Below are positions 19,053 to 26,793 of a stretch of 50,975 bases of DNA, piece after piece. The stretch is from Amazonocrinis nigriterrae CENA67 (GTDB lineage: Bacteria > Cyanobacteriota > Cyanobacteriia > Cyanobacteriales > Nostocaceae), in assembly GCF_016056305.1 (NCBI RefSeq), contig NZ_JAECZC010000003.1:138184-189158 (forward strand), given 5' to 3'. The position numbers were made by a program, and so were the translations under genes. The notes beneath the pieces are model-generated. The model saw only the letters and a list, made by a program, of their open reading frames with translations, was not told the DNA's origin and did no database searches. Position 1 is the first letter of the stretch. The number at the start of each line of letters is the position of its first letter.

Positions 19053-20453
19053 ATGTCACAAAAGAATGAAACTGCTGTTTTCGCCTTAGCTTTACTGCTG
19101 ACAGTTGGGATAGTTGGCGGTGGTGCGTGGTGGTTTATCAATCAAAATTCTGGACGCAAGATTAATACCATCACTCCTAATCAGAAAAATGATAATAATT
19201 TATCAATCCAAGAACGGATTAGTTTTGGAGAAAAAACTTTAATCCCAAGTGATATCACTTCCCAGAAAAAACAGGGTATCCAGGCGATCGCAAATCAAGA
19301 TTACACCAAAGCGATCGCTAGTTTGTCCAACTCTTTAAACCTCAAGCGTAATGATCCAGAGGCACTAGTATACCTGAATAATGCTCGCATTGGTTCTGCT
19401 AAGAACTATACCATTGTTGCGTCTTTACCAGTAGGTGCAGACCCCAATGAGGCTTTGGAAGTTTTACGTGGTATCGCCCAAGCTCAAAATGAAGTTAATA
19501 CTTCTGGAGGAATTAAGGGAGTACCTTTGAGGGTGGGAATAGCAAACGATGATGATAATCCAGCTATCGCCAAACAAATTGCTTCTAGCTTAGTTAAAAA
19601 TCAGCAAGTATTAGGTGTTGTGGGGCCTATTACCAGCGATGTTACCTTAGCCGCAGGCGAAATCTATAATGCTGGACAACTTGTAACCATTTCCCCCACT
19701 AGCACTTCTGTGAAAATTTCTAACTTTAGTCGCTACGTTTTTCGCACTGTACCCAGTGATTTCATGGCGGCTAGAAGGTTAGCTAACTACATGGTAAAAA
19801 CTTTACAGAAGAAAAATGCAGTAGTATTTTTCAATTCCCAAAGCAACTATAGTCAATCTTTAAAGTCTGAATTTGCTTCATCTGTTTCTTTGGAGGGTGG
19901 ACAAGTATCAAGCGAATTTGATTTGTCGAAACCAGATTTTAGTGCGGCTAAAAGTATAGAACAAGCTACCAAGCAAGGTGCAGAAGTATTAATGTTAGCA
20001 GCGAACACTGATACTTTGGATAAAGCATTGCAAGTAGTTCAGGCTAACCAGAAACGATTAGCGCTGTTAGCAGGCGATGATGTTTACACAGTCAAAACTT
20101 TAGAAGTTGGCTCCGAGCAAGCTGTAAATATGATATTGGCAGTTCCTTGGCATATAAAAGGCAATTCTCAATCAGATTTTCCCCAGAAGTCTGAGCAGTT
20201 GTGGGGTGGTGATGTCAGCTGGCGAACCGCGTTGGCCTACGATGCTACCAAGGCTCTGACTACTGCATTAGAACGCAATCCTACGCGTTCTGGAATACAA
20301 CAAGTGCTTTCCTCATCTGATTTTTCTGCTAATGGTGCTGCTGGTACAATTCGGTTTTTACCATCAGGCGATCGCAATGCCCCAGTTCAACTTGTGAAAA
20401 TAGTTCCTGGTAATCGTTCTGGAACTAGGTTCGACTTTGAACCAGTGCCATGA
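19053..20453 (+). CDS. membrane-anchored LivJ-like (type 1) substrate-binding protein
   Basis: Protein of 466 residues: N-terminal membrane helix (about 8-29), a linker, a TPR-like helical pair near 75-115 (QAIANQDYTKAIASLSNSLN), then a periplasmic binding fold of the branched-chain amino-acid/receptor type (ASLPVGADPNEALEVLRGIA, ISPTSTSVKISNFSRYVFRT, YDATKALTTAL). The fusion of a TPR-like piece to a LivJ-like domain is seen in some cyanobacterial proteins. No permease or ATPase genes are near. It ends the kinase row, 72 bases after the PstS-like gene. Ligand unknown; amino acids are likely from the family. Confidence 0.75.
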   Translation: MSQKNETAVFALALLLTVGIVGGGAWWFINQNSGRKINTITPNQKNDNNLSIQERISFGEKTLIPSDITSQKKQGIQAIANQDYTKAIASLSNSLNLKRNDPEALVYLNNARIGSAKNYTIVASLPVGADPNEALEVLRGIAQAQNEVNTSGGIKGVPLRVGIANDDDNPAIAKQIASSLVKNQQVLGVVGPITSDVTLAAGEIYNAGQLVTISPTSTSVKISNFSRYVFRTVPSDFMAARRLANYMVKTLQKKNAVVFFNSQSNYSQSLKSEFASSVSLEGGQVSSEFDLSKPDFSAAKSIEQATKQGAEVLMLAANTDTLDKALQVVQANQKRLALLAGDDVYTVKTLEVGSEQAVNMILAVPWHIKGNSQSDFPQKSEQLWGGDVSWRTALAYDATKALTTALERNPTRSGIQQVLSSSDFSANGAAGTIRFLPSGDRNAPVQLVKIVPGNRSGTRFDFEPVP

Positions 20454-21130
20454 TTAGCACTTATAGTCGTAGTCACATAGGTTAGTTAGGACAGTGTTGA
20501 TTGCTTAAGGGCTTGTAGGTAGTGGGTTTCTACTCAGCACTCAGCACTTTGCTACAGTAGCCGACTTGAACTTAAATATATTATTTATTGTTTCCACCTC
20601 TAATCAATCATGATAGGGTGGAAATTTTTGTTCAAAACATCTTGGATGGTCAACCTTTCAGTTTTTTGGTGGAGTTTTTTCCACGACCACCCAAGCCTGA
20701 TCAAAATTGGCACTATAGTGCTTTGGCTGTTTCAATATGCTTTGGCTCTAGAATTGTTGACTCAATGTTCAGTGTTGCCCTTGACGGTGGGGTGGACGCA
20801 AGGGCGATAAATTGCTTCCTACCAAGAGCCATTTGTACTCCCTTCTAAATGTTCTGGTAAACGCCACAAATTGAACACTGAGACTTTTAAATCCAGAAAT
20901 TTCCCGATTCACACAATCTGTTTGTGGTGGTCAAACAGATTGGTCAGACCTAGCAGCAAGCAGGAGTTGCTGACACCAACTTACTGCTAATTGGATCGGG
21001 GGTAGGAACTAATGACTAAGGCTGAATTGTCAAAGTTTGCTGACAGCTACTACTGCTGGCAAGTGTAGCGGCAGTTCCCACCGTAGATGCCTGTAAGACT
21101 CGGCTGCTTCTCTTAAAGATTTGAACTGCT
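20454..21130. other. long gap with two hairpins and uncertain small frames
   Basis: TTTCCACC at 20591-20598 pairs with GGTGGAAA at 20617-20624 over an 18-base loop. AATCTGTTTG at 20915-20924 pairs exactly with CAAACAGATT at 20932-20941 over seven bases. Apart from two overlapping small frames (20588-20848 and 20610-20810; the latter listed) I see nothing else. Confidence 0.4.
20610..20810 (+). CDS. possible small membrane protein, 66 residues
   Basis: Starts MIGWKFLFKTSWMVNLSVFW and continues IKIGTIVLWLFQYALALELL, so one or two hydrophobic helices. Codon choice (TTG, CTA, GGG, CAA) is like the neighbours. However, there is no Shine-Dalgarno, a hairpin arm overlaps the start, and another 86-codon frame from a TTG at 20588 covers the same bases in a different frame. 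At most one of them is real. Confidence 0.25.
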   Translation: MIGWKFLFKTSWMVNLSVFWWSFFHDHPSLIKIGTIVLWLFQYALALELLTQCSVLPLTVGWTQGR

Positions 21131-21889
21131 TTAGCTGGCTCGATTAATCGACTCTGCTGGCAAGCAAATGAGATTATCACCTTGGGTGAGGATTAAGCCA
21201 CGTTGACGCAACTTGCCCATCAAGCGGGTGACGGTGACACGAGTCGAACCAATCGCACTACCAATTTGGGCATGGGTGAGGGGGAAAGGTAGACAATAGC
21301 CACGAATTACATCGGGGTCAGTTTCACTCATTGCTGGCTCTCCATATTCCTCAATCAACAATGTGAGAAATCCTAAGAGGCGGTCAATTGTGCGCCGTTG
21401 TCCCAAGGCACTCAGCCATAGCAGTTTACGCTGATGCTGATACCTAAAGGCATCCATAACTTCGCGGCGGAAGTGAGGCCAGTTGTCTAAGTCATGCCAG
21501 TACATCCACAACACTGCTGTTTGGTCAACATGGGCGTATGCCTGGAGCGTGAATGGTGACTGGGCAACAATTTCAAACGGTTGTCCCGCTCCTACAAAAC
21601 CTAAGAAAGCTTCTTCTGGGGTTCTGTTAATTCGTCGAGACGTTAGCTGACTGGCAGTAGCGCTAACCTGAGCGGTTCCTACCATGCGGATTGCACCCCT
21701 TTGCACCAAATAGAGCAATCCAGGTCTAGCTGGAATGCGTTCATCTTTGCTAAAGGTGCGGCAACGGTAGTGTTCTTGAGCCCAATCAAGAATTCGTTGC
21801 CAAGTTAAAAAAGGCCGTGATGCCTCAGAAAAAGAAGATGGAGATTGCATAGGTAACAAAGAGCGTTCGGCTGAAAACAAAGACGTCAT
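21131..21889 (-). CDS. Crp/Fnr-family transcriptional regulator
   Basis: Protein of 252 residues. An N-terminal cyclic-nucleotide-like beta-barrel (about 50-150; ARPGLLYLVQRGAIRMVG, EAFLGFVGAGQPFEIVAQ) is joined by a long helix to a winged helix: PFPLTHAQIGSAIGSTRVTV and TRLMGKLRQRGLI, whose recognition helix resembles that of NtcA (GSTRVTVTRL). It is not NtcA itself: the barrel differs and lacks NtcA's glycine pattern. The cAMP-contacting Arg-Ser pair is not evident, so the effector is unknown. A second ATG at 21850 is possible. It is divergent from the ArgRS-like gene across 215 bases. Confidence 0.85.
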   Translation of the reverse strand: MTSLFSAERSLLPMQSPSSFSEASRPFLTWQRILDWAQEHYRCRTFSKDERIPARPGLLYLVQRGAIRMVGTAQVSATASQLTSRRINRTPEEAFLGFVGAGQPFEIVAQSPFTLQAYAHVDQTAVLWMYWHDLDNWPHFRREVMDAFRYQHQRKLLWLSALGQRRTIDRLLGFLTLLIEEYGEPAMSETDPDVIRGYCLPFPLTHAQIGSAIGSTRVTVTRLMGKLRQRGLILTQGDNLICLPAESINRAS

Positions 21890-21922
21890 AAAAAGTGCAA
21901 GGAGTGTCTTTGTGTTGGCAGT

Positions 21923-21939
21923 TTAGGCATAACGCCTAA
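21923..21939. promoter_or_regulatory. inverted repeat upstream of the Crp-family gene
   Basis: TTAGGC-ATAAC-GCCTAA lies 34 bases above the start codon of the Crp-family gene, in its leader or promoter. It could be an operator or a small hairpin. Confidence 0.3.
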
Positions 21940-22014
21940 CAGCGCTAGCCACCCAAAGAGTGGAAAGCATTTTGCACTCCACATCTTTGTTATACTTCTT
22001 ACTGTACAATGATG

Positions 22015-22056
22015 GTAGTAAAATTTACCCCCTATTTATACAATATTCATTAAATT
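22015..22056 (+). promoter_or_regulatory. candidate NtcA-activated promoter
   Basis: GTA at 22015-22017, eight bases, TAC at 22026-22028, then 22 bases and TAAATT at 22051-22056. This is the canonical cyanobacterial NtcA class II layout (GTA-N8-TAC-N20-24-TA-N3-T). Transcription would start near 22063, 42 bases before the ATG of the ArgRS-like gene. Confidence 0.5.
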
Positions 22057-22104
22057 TTATGCTACTCTCATTTTTCTTTATTTAGATTTATCTTATATCT
22101 AAAG

Positions 22105-23064
22105 ATGGATGACAGAACATCCGGAAAAAATCATAAGGAATTATTTATTTATAACTACGTGCAACTCAGCACACTAGTGAGTAAAGACACAGCATTGAAA
22201 CAGCTATTATATAGGCTATTAACAAATGCACTAAGTATTTATACTAGTAAAGATAAAATTCCTTTCACGGAATACAAAAAGTTGCATCTATCTAAAGGAA
22301 GATACAAAGACAGAGTTCTGTACATCTCAGGTATGGCTCTTTGGCTATCAAAATCTCATAATCGAAATCCTATGGAGATAGCTAGTGCTATCGTCTCTCA
22401 CTTCTTAGGAATTGGTGGCGACGTTTTTACTATCGAGATTGTTCCCCCAGGTTGGATTTATTTAGAATTAACTGATACTCTTTTGGCGGCTTGGTTGCAA
22501 AGTCTTGCTGTTGGAAGTTTAGAAGAAGTGGGGGAGATGAGGGAGATGAGGGAGATAGAGAGAAAAGAAATTTTAATTACAAATTCTAAATGTAAAGTTT
22601 TAAATACTGAGCGCTTATTCAAAATCCAATATGTTTATGCTCGCTGCTGTTCGTTATTGCGGCTGGCTCACCGAGAGGGACTGATTAAACTTAGAGAACC
22701 ACTGCTAGATGTTAGCTCAGCTTTTGGGAGTGTAATCTTCACAGAGCAAATACCTTGGCTCGATTGTGATCAAAAACTTCGCTTGAATCACCCTAATGAG
22801 AGTTGCCTTATTACCAAGTTAGTGCAGGTGGTAGACGACTTGATGTCTCCAGATTTAAGTCGTTCATTTGATTGGGAAAAAGCAGGGATGAATTTGAGTC
22901 AAGCGTTTGAAAACTTCTGGAGCAAATGCCGTATTTGGGGTGAAGTAAAAATTTGCTCACCAGAACTTGCCCAAGCCAGACTAGGCCTGGTAATGGTTAC
23001 TCAGTCTGTATTAAGATTTTTGCTGGTAGAAAAACTAGGTGTTGTTGCTCTCCAGGAGCTATAA
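22105..23064 (+). CDS. arginyl-tRNA-synthetase-like protein without catalytic domain (DALR domain)
   Basis: Protein of 319 residues. Residues about 92-140 (NPMEIASAIVSHFLGIGGDV then EIVPPGWIYLELTDTLLAAW) resemble the N-terminal tRNA-binding domain of arginyl-tRNA synthetase. Residues about 178-319 (FKIQYVYARCCSLLRLAHRE, then LAQARLGLVMVTQSVLRFLL) resemble its DALR anticodon-binding domain. The Rossmann fold with HIGH and KMSK motifs is absent, so it cannot charge tRNA. A short EMREMREIE repeat near 149-157 comes from a 9-base tandem repeat. Related DALR-only proteins occur in other cyanobacteria with no known function; tRNA-Arg binding is a reasonable inference. A candidate NtcA promoter lies just upstream. 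Confidence 0.65.
   Translation: MDDRTSGKNHKELFIYNYVQLSTLVSKDTALKQLLYRLLTNALSIYTSKDKIPFTEYKKLHLSKGRYKDRVLYISGMALWLSKSHNRNPMEIASAIVSHFLGIGGDVFTIEIVPPGWIYLELTDTLLAAWLQSLAVGSLEEVGEMREMREIERKEILITNSKCKVLNTERLFKIQYVYARCCSLLRLAHREGLIKLREPLLDVSSAFGSVIFTEQIPWLDCDQKLRLNHPNESCLITKLVQVVDDLMSPDLSRSFDWEKAGMNLSQAFENFWSKCRIWGEVKICSPELAQARLGLVMVTQSVLRFLLVEKLGVVALQEL
22530..22560. repeat. in-frame 9-base tandem repeat (GGGAGATGA)
   Basis: Three successive copies of a GAGGGAGAT-type unit inside the ArgRS-like gene, encoding Glu-Met-Arg repeats. The same unit forms non-coding repeats at 35124-35180. Confidence 0.7.
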
Positions 23065-23164
23065 GTTCTACTTAATCCTATTAAAGTAGGATGAAGGGTA
23101 CGTTACTTCCTCATCTTCTTTATTTTTAGATGCTATCGAAGGGGGGTTCCCACGGCGATCCGCT

Positions 23165-23185
23165 CAAGTCGGGTTTCCCGACTTG
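23165..23185. repeat. perfect palindrome of a dispersed repeat
   Basis: CAAGTCGGG-TTT-CCCGACTTG, a 9-bp stem with a three-base loop, downstream of the ArgRS-like gene; it may act as a hairpin at its 3' end. The CGGGTTTCCCGACTTGA core recurs at 8093-8109. Confidence 0.6.
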
Positions 23186-23375
23186 AAGCACCTGGTGTTA
23201 GAAAGTAAGTTATTTCAAGGCTAGTAGCAATCAGTACTGTCCTAAACTATACTTCGACTGCTATATTTATCTTCGCAACTGAGTAGTTTGGATAAAACTA
23301 GACACTACGCTGAAATGATGGTGCCGTTAGTCACTAGGCTTATGAAGAAAAAATGAAAACTTTTATAATGTTCTA

Positions 23376-23404
23376 TTGACTCATTTGATCACCTCGGTTA
23401 TATT
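23376..23404 (+). promoter_or_regulatory. consensus sigma-70-type promoter
   Basis: TTGACT at 23376-23381, exactly 17 bases, then TATATT at 23399-23404. Transcription should start near 23410-23412, just before the probable small RNA. No coding frame follows before the terminator. Confidence 0.7.
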
Positions 23405-23410
23405 AGCAGG

Positions 23411-23475
23411 TGTGTGAGGAGCGAACCAGCAGGGGCACCGAGACGAAACACGGCCAGTCGTCGGTGCCCTTTCTG
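23411..23475 (+). ncRNA. probable small RNA gene, about 65 nt, with terminator
   Basis: The transcript predicted from the upstream consensus promoter begins with an unpaired GUGUGAGGAGCGAACC-type segment (23412-23427) and ends in a strong hairpin: GGGCACCGA at 23433-23441 pairs with TCGGTGCCC at 23461-23469, followed by a T-rich tail (23470-23480). There is no start codon, so it is not a leader peptide. GTGTGAGGAG at 23412-23421 is the exact complement of 10 of the 11 bases in the conserved loop of the cyanobacterial small RNA Yfr1 (ACUCCUCACAC). I cannot place it in a named RNA family. Confidence 0.6.
23433..23475 (+). terminator. Rho-independent terminator of the small RNA
   Basis: Nine-pair GC-rich stem with a 19-base loop that can pair further (GAC/GTC), then TTTCTGATTT. 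It lies 33 bases beyond the 3' end of the convergent HAD gene; on that strand no T-run follows, so it serves the plus strand. Confidence 0.7.
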
Positions 23476-23507
23476 ATTTCATATATTTCTGATTCCAGAG
23501 AGTGGTT

Positions 23508-24383
23508 TTACGATAGTAAAAATTTTTCGATCGCAGCTACGGCTCCATCTTCCTCGACGCTAGGAGCTACCCACTGAGCGATCGCTTGAACTTCTGCTGG
23601 TGCATCACCCATCGCTACACCAATGCCAGCATATTCTAACATTTCCACATCGTTGAAGTTATCACCAATTGTCATCACGTTGTTACTTTGTAAGCCTAGC
23701 AGCTCTTCAGCTAGATAACGCACGGCAGTTCCCTTGTTAACAAAGGGGTTAGTTGCTTCAAAGAAAGTGGCAATAGATGTTGTCAGATAAAGTTCGGCTG
23801 GTGTGTATTGGCTACGTAAATTCCCCAATAATTCGTTAATTACATCTGTGTCATCGCACAAAGCCAAAATCTTTGTTGGTTCATTAGTTAAGACTTGACG
23901 CAAATCACCTACAGCAATGGGGGTAATGCCAGAACGTTGTGCATAAATTTGGGTTTCTTCAGTGATTTCCCGCACATAAAGTTCATCATTGATGTAGAAG
24001 TGAACAGATAAAAGCGATCGCAATTCCGGCTGTTCAAAATAGTCTAGTAGCTGGTGTGCATGTTCACGAGAAACAACCAAATGCCGATGCAGTTTTTGGC
24101 TGGCTGGGTCTTGAATCCAGGCTCCTTGGTAAGCCATTAATGGTAACACAGAGCCAATTTCTTGATGAAAGCGTAAAGCCGAGCGATACATACGACCAGT
24201 AGCGATCGCTACTTGAATACCTTGGGCTTGGACTTGGGCGATCGCTTGCTTTACAGGTTCGCTCAAAGTATTAGATTTTCCCGAAATCGTACCATCTATG
24301 TCTAGAACTAATAATTTAATGTCTTTTGTAGCTATGGATTGATTAACAGTAGATGCCAAGTCAGTAGCAGAGGCTGCGTCCAT
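23508..24383 (-). CDS. Cof-type HAD-IIB phosphatase
   Basis: From the ATG at 24383 (preceded by AGGAAG) the protein has 291 residues; an upstream start at 24416 is also open but less likely. Motif I is LLVLDIDGTISG with the Asp nucleophile and acid/base Asp, then VAIATGRMYRSA, the type IIB cap, Lys in FVNKGTAVRYLAEEL and motif IV MTIGDNFNDVEMLEYAGIGV. It belongs to the Cof/YbiV group, cytoplasmic phosphatases of sugar phosphates or cofactors with broad specificity; substrate unknown. The gene lies downstream of, and on the same strand as, the ECF transporter genes, about 60 bases from cbiO, so it may share their transcript. Confidence 0.85.
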   Translation of the reverse strand: MDAASATDLASTVNQSIATKDIKLLVLDIDGTISGKSNTLSEPVKQAIAQVQAQGIQVAIATGRMYRSALRFHQEIGSVLPLMAYQGAWIQDPASQKLHRHLVVSREHAHQLLDYFEQPELRSLLSVHFYINDELYVREITEETQIYAQRSGITPIAVGDLRQVLTNEPTKILALCDDTDVINELLGNLRSQYTPAELYLTTSIATFFEATNPFVNKGTAVRYLAEELLGLQSNNVMTIGDNFNDVEMLEYAGIGVAMGDAPAEVQAIAQWVAPSVEEDGAVAAIEKFLLS

Positions 24384-24444
24384 AAACTTCCTGTAATTCG
24401 TAATTAACACGCACACAACAAGGCTTGATACAGGCGGTTTTTAC

Positions 24445-25218
24445 TTACCAATCTACTGGTAAACCTAACTGGTCTAGGGTTTCTCCATCTTTTAATAGTG
24501 GCTGAATATCGCTATCTATTTGAATACGACCACCAGACAGTACCAAAGCACGTTGAGTTACTTTCCCCAACCAGTGTAATTCATGGGAGGCAATTAACAT
24601 GACTTGCACCGGTAGCTTTAACAGCACTTGCGCTAAGTGACGCCGCCATGCAGGATCAAGCCCATTAGTCGGCTCATCTAAAATAAGTATTGCAGGTTCC
24701 AGAGCCAAAATAGCTGCTAGGGCAGCAAGGCGTCTTTGTCCACCAGAAAGTTCATGTGCAGAACGATTGGCGTAAGCTTCTAAACCAAAATCAGCCAATA
24801 ACTGCCGTGCTTGATCAATGGCTATTGCTGGTGGTACACCATAATTACGCGGCCCAAAGGTGACATCTTCCAAGATGGTGGGCATAAATAGTTGGTCGTT
24901 AGCATCTTGAAAGCTAAAGCCGATACAACGACGCACTTGGGACAAAGTTTTTGGTTCTAGAGAGATACCATTAATCCAAATTTTTCCTGAAAGCGGTTGT
25001 TTTAAACCGATGAGGTTCTCTAACAAGGTGCTTTTACCGGAACCAGTCGGCCCCATTAACGCCACGCGATCGCCTGCTTGCAATGTAAAAGAAATATCCT
25101 GCAATACTGGTTCTTGTTGGGAATAGGCATACACCAAGTTTTGTACCTCCACTACAGCGGCGTGGGGGTTACGGGTTGGAGGTTGGGGGTTAAAAGTTAA
25201 AGATTTCAAAATTTCCAA
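24445..25218 (-). CDS. cbiO: ECF transporter ATPase (CbiO)
   Basis: ATP-binding subunit of an energy-coupling-factor importer for cobalt or nickel. Motifs: Walker A GPTGSGKST, Q-loop FSFQDANDQLFMPTILEDV, signature LSGGQRR, Walker B ILILDEPTNGLD and the H-loop His in ASHELHWLG. The start is uncertain: the frame is open to an ATG at 25269 inside cbiQ, with no ribosome binding site, while a TTG at 25218 just after the cbiQ stop is closer to the family start (VVEVQNLVYAY). The first residues (NPQPPTRNP) come from a C-rich short repeat that may have rebuilt the 5' end. Confidence 0.88.
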   Translation of the reverse strand: MEILKSLTFNPQPPTRNPHAAVVEVQNLVYAYSQQEPVLQDISFTLQAGDRVALMGPTGSGKSTLLENLIGLKQPLSGKIWINGISLEPKTLSQVRRCIGFSFQDANDQLFMPTILEDVTFGPRNYGVPPAIAIDQARQLLADFGLEAYANRSAHELSGGQRRLAALAAILALEPAILILDEPTNGLDPAWRRHLAQVLLKLPVQVMLIASHELHWLGKVTQRALVLSGGRIQIDSDIQPLLKDGETLDQLGLPVDW

Positions 25219-25223
25219 CTGTG

Positions 25224-25877
25224 TTAGATTCTGTATGAAGTTAAAGTCAAACCAGCAGCGATCGCACAAGCTGCTAGCACTGCAAAACGCTGTTTTGGTC
25301 GCAATGGCGGATCTATCGGTAAATGTCCGTTATAGCCACGAGTGATCATTGCGGCGTAGACTCTTTCCGCCCTGTCCAAACTGCGGAGATACAAAGTACC
25401 AATCATGGCAGCGCTAGCATAACGCAGCCATCCAGCTGCACCATTTAAACCTCGTAATTGAGCGCTACGCTGCATACGTGTGACTTCTGTCAGTAAAATT
25501 TCTAGGTATTGCCCAGCCAACAATAAATTTTCCTTAAAAGCTGCTGGTACAGGTAAACTTTTGAGGGCGATGCCGAAACTGTGGGGAGTTAATGTTAACA
25601 AAAAACTATTCATCACGATTAGACATACCAAGGAACGCACTAGCAAAAAACTAGCTCGTTCCCATCCCAAGGGTAACGCTAGCAATGATAGAAAAATCAA
25701 TTCAGTACCTAATAATCCTCCTAAGTGGGGAATGGGGACACGCAATAACCATACCCAGATGAGCGCGATCGCACCATAAACTGCTAGGCAAGACCAGGCA
25801 TGGTGCTTTAATAAGGCTGCTCCCACTACAATCACTAGAGAAAGCTGTAAACGTAACGGCAAAGGAATTTTAAGCAT
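25224..25877 (-). CDS. cbiQ: ECF transporter transmembrane protein (CbiQ)
   Basis: Protein of 217 residues, the T-component that couples CbiM to the ATPase. It has four to five membrane helices and the coupling-helix motifs: TRMQRSAQLRGL near 130-141 and AERVYAAMITRGYNG near 170-184, the latter matching the conserved A-x-x-x-RG signature. Its ATG overlaps the cbiM stop by eight bases, so the two are translationally coupled, and cbiO follows directly. The protein is shorter than some CbiQ but complete in its motifs. Confidence 0.9.
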   Translation of the reverse strand: MLKIPLPLRLQLSLVIVVGAALLKHHAWSCLAVYGAIALIWVWLLRVPIPHLGGLLGTELIFLSLLALPLGWERASFLLVRSLVCLIVMNSFLLTLTPHSFGIALKSLPVPAAFKENLLLAGQYLEILLTEVTRMQRSAQLRGLNGAAGWLRYASAAMIGTLYLRSLDRAERVYAAMITRGYNGHLPIDPPLRPKQRFAVLAACAIAAGLTLTSYRI

Positions 25878-26793
25878 TGTTCGGTTTCACCACCTTGGCA
25901 ATCCCAAAGGCAACAGCAAAGCAAACTGCTGCTCCTATCAGTCCAGCAATACTTGTGCCAATTTGCCCCAAACCCTCGATGCCGTAGTTGGCTAAGGGTG
26001 TTGGCACAATTACCCGCACTTTTTCACCTAAGTGAATAAAACCTAAGTTTTCAGCAACTTTTTCTAAGCCGTCGGGCCATGCTGAGGCAAACAGTGATAG
26101 CACACCTGCAATCAAGAAAATACTGACAACAGGCACTAACCACCCTTTAAACTGCTGCTGTTCCCCTGGTAATAAATCTGGTCGTGCTGTGGCTAAGTAA
26201 GTTAGCACACCTCCAGTAATTAAGCCTTCACCAATGCCAATCAGAATATGAACACCCGTCATTGATGGCAAAGCTATGGCTAAGGATGCCGTTCCAGAAA
26301 GGGCTAATTCAATGGCACAAGCAATGGCTGCTACCACTACACTAACAGCACTGGCAATGCCCGCAGCTAGGGGTAAGCGACGTTTTGAACCACCGAATAG
26401 CCGTTGCAAGGTTTGAGTTAATACCCAACCTACCCAAACACCAATAACTGCCATATTCAAAATATTGACTCCCAAGGCTGTGATGCCACCATCGGCAAAT
26501 AATACAGCTTGGATGATTAAAACTGTGGCGATAGATAACGTCCCTGCCCAAGGACTATCTAAGATCACAGCCGCTAAGGTTCCCCCTAACAAGTGACCGC
26601 TGGTGCCTCCTGCCACAGGAAAATTGATCATCTGGGCAGCAAAAATAAAAGCAGTGGTTAACCCCAAAATAGGGGCACGACGGATACCAAAAGCTGCTTG
26701 CGATCGCCCAGTGGCAATAAACAGCGCTGCCACACTCACCAACCCGGTAGCTGCTGCCACTGGTGGAGAAACAAATCCATCAGGAATATGCAT
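25870..26793 (-). CDS. cbiM: cobalt/nickel ECF substrate-binding membrane protein (CbiM-CbiN fusion type)
   Basis: Protein of 307 residues beginning MHIPDGF. In this family the N-terminal amine and His2 bind Co2+ or Ni2+, so this start is certain. Seven or so helices follow with FPVAGGTSGHLLGGTLAAV (second conserved His) and GEGLITGGVLTYL. The C-terminal third (LSLFASAWPDGLEKVAENLG ... GLIGAAVCFAVAF) is like the small component CbiN/NikN fused in one chain, as in CbiMN/NikMN. Cobalt for vitamin B12 or nickel for hydrogenase/urease cannot be told apart from this sequence alone. It leads the cbiM-cbiQ-cbiO operon. Confidence 0.9.
   Translation of the reverse strand: MHIPDGFVSPPVAAATGLVSVAALFIATGRSQAAFGIRRAPILGLTTAFIFAAQMINFPVAGGTSGHLLGGTLAAVILDSPWAGTLSIATVLIIQAVLFADGGITALGVNILNMAVIGVWVGWVLTQTLQRLFGGSKRRLPLAAGIASAVSVVVAAIACAIELALSGTASLAIALPSMTGVHILIGIGEGLITGGVLTYLATARPDLLPGEQQQFKGWLVPVVSIFLIAGVLSLFASAWPDGLEKVAENLGFIHLGEKVRVIVPTPLANYGIEGLGQIGTSIAGLIGAAVCFAVAFGIAKVVKPNNA

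Noticed and set aside
21131-21889. Crp-family gene as ntcA
   Set aside because: Only the recognition helix resembles NtcA; the N-terminal barrel and total sequence do not.
23405-23475. Yfr1 encoded on the minus strand
   Set aside because: The minus strand reads CTCCTCACAC next to a hairpin, but it lacks a following terminator with a T-run, and the consensus promoter and terminator both point to a plus-strand transcript.
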